Assembly: GCA_021839095.1 (NCBI GenBank)
Contig: JAKCBU010000107.1
Span: forward strand, 1-5,444
DNA length: 5,444 nt
Direction of reading: 5' to 3'
Source: Pseudomonadota bacterium
Lineage (GTDB): Bacteria > Pseudomonadota > Gammaproteobacteria > Acidithiobacillales > Acidithiobacillaceae
The notes under the pieces were generated by a model, which was given only the letters and a program-made list of their open reading frames with translations, searched no databases and was not told the DNA's origin. This document shows, piece by piece, positions 1 through 5,444 of the stretch. The stretch's first letter is position 1. Each line of letters begins with the position of its first letter. Both the position numbers and the translations under genes were made by a program.

Positions 1-681
1 GGCTTCGTAAAGCATGCTCAGGGTGATCTTGCGCACTTCAAGGCGACTAGCATCGATGTGCGATCTCAGGAGTCGCTGCGCTTCACCGATGCGGCCGCGA
101 TGAATTTGTTCGAGAATCGCGGCATGTTCTTCATAGGTCGCGGAAACTCTTTGTGGCTTGGTGAAGTCCAGTCGGCGAATAATGCGCAACCGTTCCATGA
201 CGTCGTGATGAATACGCCATATTTCTGGATTTCCCCCTGCCGCCACCAACCCGGCATGGAAATCCTCATCCAGCATCCAGACGGTCTTCGCATTGCTTTC
301 CCGCAAATCCGGCGGACAACACCAGGCCTGCATTAAAGCTCCGATACTTGGCACCTTGTCCTTACGCGACAGACGCTGTAGGGAAGATTCTTCCAGAAGG
401 ATTCGCACTTCGTAGATTTGATGGAATTTCTCGAAGTCCAGTGGTCGTACCTGCCAACCCATTCTGGGCAAGACGCTTACGTATCCTTCACGCTGTAGGC
501 GGAAGAGCGCTTCACGTACCGGAGTGCGGCTCACCTCCATGCGTGCGGCAATCTCGTTTTCGCTGAAATGATCGCCCGGCAGCAGGCGGAAATTGAACAG
601 ATCCTCTTTTAACCGTCGGTAGGTGTCCTCCGCACGGTTCAGCGGGACCAGTGTGTCGCTTTCTGTGGCGTAGTTATGCAT
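1..681 (-). CDS. GntR-family transcriptional regulator, FadR/FCD subfamily (C-terminus cut by window edge)
   Basis: Reading frame open from an ATG at 681 to the left edge: 227 codons, no stop in the window. Residues about 13-78 form a GntR winged helix-turn-helix. The PGD at 35-37, SENEIAARMEVSRTPVREAL at 40-59 (recognition helix around SRTPVREAL) and the wing near RMGWQV at 73-78 are classic. Residues about 85-225 form an all-helical FCD effector domain. Asp138, His142 (DEDFH), His186 (EEHAAIL) and His208 (RSHI) match the usual FCD metal-ligand set, so a divalent metal probably sits in the ligand pocket. FCD regulators are usually 220-250 residues, so only a few to some tens are likely missing. 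It follows the urea carboxylase gene by 7 bases, so it is probably cotranscribed and may control this operon, perhaps with autoregulation. The effector cannot be read from the sequence; urea, allophanate or a related nitrogen compound is a guess. A Cys-Cys pair at 121-122 is a minor oddity. Family assignment is very secure; the target is inferred. Confidence 0.95.
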   Translation of the reverse strand, partial: MHNYATESDTLVPLNRAEDTYRRLKEDLFNFRLLPGDHFSENEIAARMEVSRTPVREALFRLQREGYVSVLPRMGWQVRPLDFEKFHQIYEVRILLEESSLQRLSRKDKVPSIGALMQAWCCPPDLRESNAKTVWMLDEDFHAGLVAAGGNPEIWRIHHDVMERLRIIRRLDFTKPQRVSATYEEHAAILEQIHRGRIGEAQRLLRSHIDASRLEVRKITLSMLYEA

Positions 682-688
682 AGAGTTA

Positions 689-3600
689 TTACTCCTCAGT
701 ATCGATAACCAGCAGTGGCATACCATGGCTCACCAGATCTCCCGTCTTGTACTGCAGACGGGTAATCTTTCCGGCACAAGGCGCACTGATAGTGAATTCC
801 ATCTTCATGGCTTCCAGAATTACCAGCGGTTCGCCAGACTGAATCGATTGCCCTGGCTCTACCAGAAATTTCCAGACACTACTGGTCATATCCGCACAAA
901 CCGTGATTTCATGTTCTTGGAGGCCCATGTCTTGTTCCATAGACGCCAGCACCGCTGCCTCGGGGCTACGTTCTTCCTCTGACCACAGAGTGATTTCCTG
1001 TGCGTAGGCATCGTCCTGACGTGACTGGAAGGCGGCGATGGCCTCTGCGTTTTCTTCCAGGAATCGTTCATACTCGCCCAGGTCGAAGACCGTCTCCTCC
1101 ATGCGGATCTCATGGCGACCGCAGCGAAACGCATCCCGAAGTTGTGTCAGGGTTTCCTCGCTGACCGGATAGAAGCGAACCTGATCAAAGAAGCGCAACA
1201 ACCAGGGCTTGCCATTCATGAATTGCGGGTTGCGCAGGTAAGTGTTCCAGATGGGTAGGGTACGACCAACGAGTTGGTACCCGCCGGGGGAGTCCATACC
1301 GTAGATACACATATACACCCCGCCGATACCGACAGTGCCCTCGGCGGTAAAAGTGCGCGCGGGGTTGTATTTGGAAGTGCGCAAACGATGACGCGGATCG
1401 ACCGGTACCGCGCAGGGCGCTCCCAGGTAGACGTCTCCCAGACCTAGCACCAGATAGGAAGCGTCGTAGATGGTGTCGATCACTTCCTGAACGGACTCCA
1501 GCCCATTGATACGGCGAATGAACTCGGCATTGCGCGGCAGCCAGGGTGCGGTATCGCGCACCGACTGGCGGTAGCGACTGACCGCGTCCAGAGTCGCGCT
1601 ATCCTCGAAGGTGAGGGGAAGATGAACGACGCGTCCCCGCACTTGCATACGCTGGATTGGTGGAAGCCCGTCCTCGATCTCTCGTAACACGGCGAGCAGG
1701 CGCGCTTGATCAATGGTGCGGCTGTCATAACGCACCTGCAACGAACGCACGCCGGGTGAGAGTTCCTCAATGCCCGGTTTGGCGCGCGCTTTCAGAGCCT
1801 CCATCAATGCATGCACACGAAAACGCGCGCGCAGATCCAGAACGTTATCCCCATATTCGAGCAAGACATAACTGTCCCCAGCCTGACGATAGGTGACCCC
1901 GGGCAATCCCGACTGGGCAGGACGCAAATCCAGTACCGGTTCCCCCTGTAGACAGGCCGGAGGCTGATTCAGACAAAGACCAGGCAGCGGCGTCAACTTC
2001 TGGATGGCGTCATCCCGAAGCACTTCCAACTGACGGGCCGTGGCGAAATCCAGGGGCACAAAGCGCACCCAGTCGCCTGGCTTGACTTGTCCCATTTTCC
2101 ACAATTCAGCCTTGGCGATGGTGGCGGGACAGACAAAACCACCGAGACTGGGACCGTCCTTGCCCAGAATCACCGGCATATCGCCGGTGAAGTTGATGGC
2201 GCCGATGGCATACTCGGTATCGTGGATATTGGATGGGTGCAACCCCGCTTCGCCGCCATCCGACCTGGCCCATACCGGACGGGGACCCATCAGACGGATA
2301 CCGAGACGATTGGAGTTGTAATGCACCTCCCAGTCGGTGGAGAAAAACCGGTTGATGAATTCGGGAGAAAAGAAATCGGGCGCGCCATGGGGACCATAGA
2401 GCACACCGATAGTCCAGTGTTGCGCGTATTGGGGAATCATCGACACAGGCACTTCAAGCATCGCGACCGCAGATACAGCTGTTCCCAGTGGCAGCATGTC
2501 GCCGGTGCGGATCGGCCGCCCGCCGTGTCCGCCAAACTGTCCGAGGGCAAAGGTGCTGCGGCTACCGAGATAAACCGGCACATCAAAACCTCCGGCAACG
2601 GCCAGATAAGCACGGCAACCCGCCTCCACCCGCCCCATGTCGAGCACCTGTCCGGTGCGCACCAAGATGGTGCGCCAACCTTCTACAGGCTGACCATCCA
2701 GGGTGGCCCTGAGTGGAGCACCGGTCAGAGTGATATGGGTCTCAACGTGAAAACGGATCCTCACGCCGACAAGGGTACATTCGAGTCCTGCCGCGCCCTT
2801 TGGGTTGCCAACCAGACGATTGGCAAGATCAAAGGCGTAGTCATCCATGGGTCCGGAAGGTGGCACACCGATATGCCAATAGCCGACCCTGCCGGGATTG
2901 TCCTGGATGGTACTGTAGGTGCCACCGTCCAATACCTCGGCCACCCGGGGGTGATACTGGAAGTCGCTCAATGCAGTTGTGGATAACCGGGCATCGACAA
3001 ACAATGATGCGCGGGAGATCTGGCGCAAGTAGCCGAGGTTACTGACGATTCCGCCGATGCGGGTCTGATCCAGGGCGCGTTGCAATTTTCCCAATGCCTG
3101 CGCACGGTCCTCGCCATGCACGATGAGCTTGGCGATCATCGGATCGTAGAAGCTGGAGACCTCAGTGCCCCCTTCGACATAGCTATCGACTCGCACCTCT
3201 TCGGGGAAATGGACCTCTGTGAGCAAACCGGGCGATGGCTGGAAGTCCTTGAGGGGGTCCTCCGCATAGATACGGGCCTCAATGGCTACTCCCCGCGATT
3301 CCGGACGCCGGGAGAGTTCTGGCGGGTTGCCTGCCGCTGTGCGCAACATCCATTCTACCAGATCGATACCAGTGACCATCTCGGTGATCGGATGCTCGAC
3401 CTGTAGTCGGGTGTTTACCTCCAGGAAATAGAAAGCGTCACGCTCCGCTTCGTACATGAATTCAATCGTTCCGGCATTACGATAGGATACCGTCCTCCCC
3501 AGACGTTCGGCCGCAGTGAACAACGCTTCTCGCGTTGCCGGAGGCATATTCGGTGCCGGAGTTTCCTCGATCACCTTCTGGTTGCGCCTTTGCAGGGAGC

Positions 3601-4291
3601 AGTCGCGCTCGCCCAAGGCCAGCACTCGGCCTTGGCCGTCACCGAAAATTTGCACCTCCACATGCCGCGCACGGGCGACGAAACGCTCCAAAAATACCCC
3701 GGAGTTGGCAAAGAAGCTTTGCCCCAGCCGTTGCACCGAAGCGAAGGCCTGACGCAGTTCCGCTTCGTCATTGCAGCGGGTCAGGCCGATACCCCCACCA
3801 CCAGCCGTGCTCTTGAGCATGACCGGATACCCAATACGCGCAGCTTCGGCGCAAGCCTGATCCACATCGATCAATAGCCCGGTTCCCGGTGCGAGCGGAA
3901 CGCCGGCTTCGATGGCAAGTGCGCGGGCCGTATGCTTGAGGCCAAACTGACGAATCTGTTCAGGAGTCGGGCCGACAAAGGCGATACCGGCCTGTTCGCA
4001 GTTTTCCGCGAAGTCCGCGTTTTCGCTCAGAAACCCGTAGCCGGGGATAACCGCATCGACGCCGGTCTGTACGGCGATCCCGAGAATCCGTTCTGCCTGG
4101 AGATAGCTTTCCGCAGCGCTATGGCCACCCAGTCCTACCGACTCATCAGCATCCAACACATGCCGCGCGTGGCGATCAGGTTCTGAATAGATGGCGACGC
4201 TCGCGATACCCAATCGGCGCAAACTGCGCTGAATGCGCACTGCGATCTCGCCCCTATTGGCGATCAAGACCTTGCGAAAGGTATCAGCCAT
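689..4291 (-). CDS. uca: Urea carboxylase, biotin-dependent (EC 6.3.4.6)
   Basis: A complete, cytoplasmic protein of 1200 residues, the usual length for single-chain urea carboxylases. It carboxylates urea to allophanate using ATP, bicarbonate and covalent biotin. Domains in order: biotin carboxylase, about 5-440, with KVLIANRGEIAVRI at 7-20, ATP-grasp Lys160 and the Gly-rich loop 161-170, His210, Lys239, metal ligands Glu277 and Glu291, and catalytic Arg295 in EVNTRLQVEHP; carboxyltransferase, made of a KipA/AHS2-like part (about 457-760, from YSTIQDNPGRVGYWHIG) and a KipI/AHS1-like part (about 794-1012, with GLGDVYLGAP and KYNPART); then a biotin carboxyl carrier domain (about 1133-1200) with EAMKME and biotinyl-Lys1163. 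All key residues are present and the frame is unbroken. The ATG at 4291 is chosen for its Shine-Dalgarno site and because family N-termini begin just before KVLIANRG; an in-frame GTG at 4390 would add 33 unlike residues. Acetyl-, propionyl-CoA and pyruvate carboxylases are excluded by the AHS-type carboxyltransferase. Guanidine carboxylase is the real alternative, but Asn700 in INFTGD favours urea. A biotin ligase encoded elsewhere is required. Confidence 0.95.
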   Translation of the reverse strand: MADTFRKVLIANRGEIAVRIQRSLRRLGIASVAIYSEPDRHARHVLDADESVGLGGHSAAESYLQAERILGIAVQTGVDAVIPGYGFLSENADFAENCEQAGIAFVGPTPEQIRQFGLKHTARALAIEAGVPLAPGTGLLIDVDQACAEAARIGYPVMLKSTAGGGGIGLTRCNDEAELRQAFASVQRLGQSFFANSGVFLERFVARARHVEVQIFGDGQGRVLALGERDCSLQRRNQKVIEETPAPNMPPATREALFTAAERLGRTVSYRNAGTIEFMYEAERDAFYFLEVNTRLQVEHPITEMVTGIDLVEWMLRTAAGNPPELSRRPESRGVAIEARIYAEDPLKDFQPSPGLLTEVHFPEEVRVDSYVEGGTEVSSFYDPMIAKLIVHGEDRAQALGKLQRALDQTRIGGIVSNLGYLRQISRASLFVDARLSTTALSDFQYHPRVAEVLDGGTYSTIQDNPGRVGYWHIGVPPSGPMDDYAFDLANRLVGNPKGAAGLECTLVGVRIRFHVETHITLTGAPLRATLDGQPVEGWRTILVRTGQVLDMGRVEAGCRAYLAVAGGFDVPVYLGSRSTFALGQFGGHGGRPIRTGDMLPLGTAVSAVAMLEVPVSMIPQYAQHWTIGVLYGPHGAPDFFSPEFINRFFSTDWEVHYNSNRLGIRLMGPRPVWARSDGGEAGLHPSNIHDTEYAIGAINFTGDMPVILGKDGPSLGGFVCPATIAKAELWKMGQVKPGDWVRFVPLDFATARQLEVLRDDAIQKLTPLPGLCLNQPPACLQGEPVLDLRPAQSGLPGVTYRQAGDSYVLLEYGDNVLDLRARFRVHALMEALKARAKPGIEELSPGVRSLQVRYDSRTIDQARLLAVLREIEDGLPPIQRMQVRGRVVHLPLTFEDSATLDAVSRYRQSVRDTAPWLPRNAEFIRRINGLESVQEVIDTIYDASYLVLGLGDVYLGAPCAVPVDPRHRLRTSKYNPARTFTAEGTVGIGGVYMCIYGMDSPGGYQLVGRTLPIWNTYLRNPQFMNGKPWLLRFFDQVRFYPVSEETLTQLRDAFRCGRHEIRMEETVFDLGEYERFLEENAEAIAAFQSRQDDAYAQEITLWSEEERSPEAAVLASMEQDMGLQEHEITVCADMTSSVWKFLVEPGQSIQSGEPLVILEAMKMEFTISAPCAGKITRLQYKTGDLVSHGMPLLVIDTEE
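692..697 (-). promoter_or_regulatory. Ribosome binding site of the GntR regulator, inside the end of urea carboxylase
   Basis: On the minus strand GAGGAG lies 10 bases before the ATG at 681 and is made of the last two Glu codons of urea carboxylase. Tandem TAA stops (691-689 and 688-686) follow at once. This supports the ATG at 681 as the start and suggests that ribosomes finishing the carboxylase can reinitiate on the regulator. The spacing is slightly long but workable. Confidence 0.75.
803..805 (-). other. Biotin attachment codon (Lys1163) of urea carboxylase
   Basis: AAG codon for the lysine in EAMKME within the C-terminal biotin carboxyl carrier domain. In this family the motif marks the lysine to which biotin protein ligase attaches biotin, which then swings between the biotin carboxylase and carboxyltransferase sites. 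Its presence shows that the swinging-arm part is intact. Confidence 0.93.
4284..4291 (-). other. 8-base stop/start overlap of allophanate hydrolase and urea carboxylase
   Basis: The minus-strand sequence ATGGCTGA holds the carboxylase ATG (4291-4289) and, in another frame, the hydrolase TGA (4286-4284). Such overlaps usually go with translational coupling, which would help keep the two enzymes of the pathway in balance. The coupling is inferred; the overlap is read directly. Confidence 0.9.
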
Positions 4292-5444
4292 GGTCCTTTT
4301 CCTTTGGATCGCTGGCAAGGCTAGCCAGATAGGCACGCCAGCCGCCCAGACGGGTGATGTCGCGGGCGCCCTTTTCAGCCAGCCCCTCACAGATAAAGCC
4401 TTTCACCGCACGACCATCACGGAGAATCATCGTGCCGATGCCCAGCGGAGCATGAACCTCGCGCATCAATCCGCCCAGCGCCATCTCGCTCATAGACCAC
4501 AGTTCGACCTCGATACCCTCGTCGCAAACGTCCATGTCGGTGCGGATCAATCCCGGTTTTGGCGGCACGGTATCGGCGAGTGCCAAGAGCCGATAGTGCG
4601 ATGCGGTACGGGTGGTCTCCAGATAGCTGGCCCCACGGCTGGTGAGCTGGTGATTGAGGGGTTGACCGCGCAGGTGGGCGCCGACCACTGCCACCATAAT
4701 GCCTGTGGGCTGAGGATTATGAATACGGGGCGCCGGCGCCATGTGGTCGCATACCCCCAGCTTCCAGGGCATGATCAACTGCCAACGGGTAGCAAAGGCC
4801 AGCAACGCCGCGTCCCGAAAGGCGGGCGCGATGACGGTGACACCAAAGGGCAAGCCATCGGCGCGCAGACCGGCAGGTAGAGCGAGTGCGCAGAGATCGG
4901 CGAGATTGACGAAATTGGTATAACGCCCCAACTGCGCATTCTTTCCAACCGGATCGGCCTCAACTTCGGCAATGGTTGGTAAAGTCGGCGCTGTAGGCAC
5001 CAACAGTACGTCCACCTGTGAGAAAATGGCTTCAATCTGTGGCAACAGGGCTTGGCGTTGATACTGTGCCCGAAAAGTATCGACCGCCGTGAATCGCTCA
5101 CCGTCACGAATGATTCCTTCCACGACAGGATTTGCTACTCCTGTGTGCTGCGCAAAAAAATCTCCAACCGCAGCAGTGCGTTCCGCCACCCATGGACCGG
5201 AGTACAGCAGGGAGGCCAGTTCATAAAGAGGGCTAAAATCCACTGGAAGGAGCTTCAGGCCAGCCGCTTTGGCTTGTGCAATGGCCTGGGACCATGCCTC
5301 GGCCTGAAGTTGATCGCCATACCATTCGGTGCCGTCCGGGATACCAAGAACGGTCGGGCTCAAAACTGGGATAGAAGGCGTCGGCCGTGACCAGATATCG
5401 CGCAGATCGTGCCCGGTGACAAGATTTAAAACATGAAGATCGGA
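4284..5444 (-). CDS. atzF: Allophanate hydrolase (EC 3.5.1.54), N-terminus cut by window edge
   Basis: The frame is open from the right edge to a TGA at 4286-4284, giving 386 residues. The family is about 600 long, so roughly the first 210-220 residues, including the Lys/Ser/Ser catalytic triad of the amidase signature, lie outside. Visible residues 1-227 are the rear of the amidase domain, with PTAPTLPT at 150-157, YTNFVNLADLCALALPAG at 175-192 and LPFGVTVIAP at 198-207. Residues about 247-375 are the C-terminal domain specific to allophanate hydrolases (VAVVGAHLRGQPLNHQL, PPKPGLIR, APLGIGT, KGFICE, GARDIT, GGWRAYLA), which separates this from plain amidases. In studied homologues the amidase domain releases ammonia from allophanate and the C-terminal domain decarboxylates the N-carboxycarbamate product; one of the two His in the GAHL...LNHQL stretch (257, 264) is a likely catalytic residue. 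The TTG at 5363 is internal, since 27 in-frame residues of amidase character precede it. The gene overlaps urea carboxylase by 8 bases. Confidence 0.95.
   Translation of the reverse strand, partial: SDLHVLNLVTGHDLRDIWSRPTPSIPVLSPTVLGIPDGTEWYGDQLQAEAWSQAIAQAKAAGLKLLPVDFSPLYELASLLYSGPWVAERTAAVGDFFAQHTGVANPVVEGIIRDGERFTAVDTFRAQYQRQALLPQIEAIFSQVDVLLVPTAPTLPTIAEVEADPVGKNAQLGRYTNFVNLADLCALALPAGLRADGLPFGVTVIAPAFRDAALLAFATRWQLIMPWKLGVCDHMAPAPRIHNPQPTGIMVAVVGAHLRGQPLNHQLTSRGASYLETTRTASHYRLLALADTVPPKPGLIRTDMDVCDEGIEVELWSMSEMALGGLMREVHAPLGIGTMILRDGRAVKGFICEGLAEKGARDITRLGGWRAYLASLASDPKEKDHG
4300..4305 (-). promoter_or_regulatory. Ribosome binding site of urea carboxylase, inside allophanate hydrolase
   Basis: On the minus strand AAAGGA lies 8 bases before the ATG at 4291, a near-ideal spacing. 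It is part of a purine-rich run that also encodes the Lys-Glu-Lys near the hydrolase C-terminus, so the sequence is both coding and a ribosome site. A second AAGG nearer the ATG (4298-4295) is too close to be the main site. This decides the carboxylase start against the upstream in-frame GTG at 4390. Confidence 0.8.

Noticed and set aside
66..293. Minus-strand open frame of 75 codons in the left part of the window
   Set aside because: It overlaps the GntR regulator in another frame; the regulator frame has clear winged-helix and FCD motifs over the same bases.
2087..2986. Plus-strand open frame of 299 codons opposite urea carboxylase
   Set aside because: It lies antisense to the conserved carboxyltransferase domain, its translation resembles no protein family I know, and the minus-strand frame fully explains the sequence.
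4286..4305. Possible programmed frameshift at the purine-rich run before the hydrolase stop
   Set aside because: No canonical slippery heptamer is in register and no clear downstream hairpin was seen; the run is well explained as the carboxylase ribosome binding site.
4292..4390. Upstream GTG start at 4390 for urea carboxylase
   Set aside because: The extra 33 residues are out-of-frame translation of the conserved hydrolase C-terminus, and the ATG at 4291 has a well-placed AAAGGA and fits the family N-terminus.
4233..4880. Plus-strand open frame of 215 codons opposite the hydrolase-carboxylase junction
   Set aside because: It is antisense to the conserved allophanate hydrolase C-terminal domain and has no recognisable domain of its own.
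5361..5363. TTG at 5363 as the start of allophanate hydrolase
   Set aside because: The frame stays open to the right edge with amidase-like residues (SRPTPSIPVLSPTVLGIPDG), and the catalytic part of the domain must lie further upstream.
1..5444. A novel or undescribed system, RNA gene, mobile element or CRISPR array
   Set aside because: The window is continuous conserved coding sequence of three known families. I saw no repeats, transposase remnants, tRNA-like folds or long non-coding stretches on either strand.

Overview
The window is almost wholly coding, all on the minus strand, and holds one compact operon for ATP-dependent, urease-independent use of urea as a nitrogen source. Read in the direction of transcription (right to left), it contains the C-terminal two thirds of allophanate hydrolase (4284-5444, cut by the right edge), a complete biotin-dependent urea carboxylase (689-4291), and a GntR-family regulator of the FadR/FCD type (1-681, cut by the left edge).

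The two enzymes form a two-step pathway. Urea carboxylase uses ATP, bicarbonate and covalently bound biotin to turn urea into allophanate (urea-1-carboxylate). Allophanate hydrolase then breaks allophanate down to ammonia and CO2. Together they equal the fungal fused urea amidolyase (DUR1,2), and here they lie in the same order as its domains, hydrolase first. The hydrolase stop overlaps the carboxylase start by 8 bases, and the regulator starts 7 bases after the carboxylase stop, so the three genes are very probably cotranscribed and translationally coupled. The operon promoter and the hydrolase N-terminus lie beyond the right edge. The end of the regulator and any terminator lie beyond the left edge.

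The protein sequences and codon use (G+C somewhat above half by eye) suggest a proteobacterium, but no marker allows a closer placement. No RNA genes, mobile elements, CRISPR arrays, long repeats or pseudogenes were seen, and no gap between genes exceeds 7 bases.

I found no unknown system. The points most worth a second look are an Asn in the carboxyltransferase domain that favours true urea rather than guanidine carboxylation, the unfused but overlapping hydrolase-carboxylase arrangement, and the operon-embedded FCD regulator whose effector is unknown.
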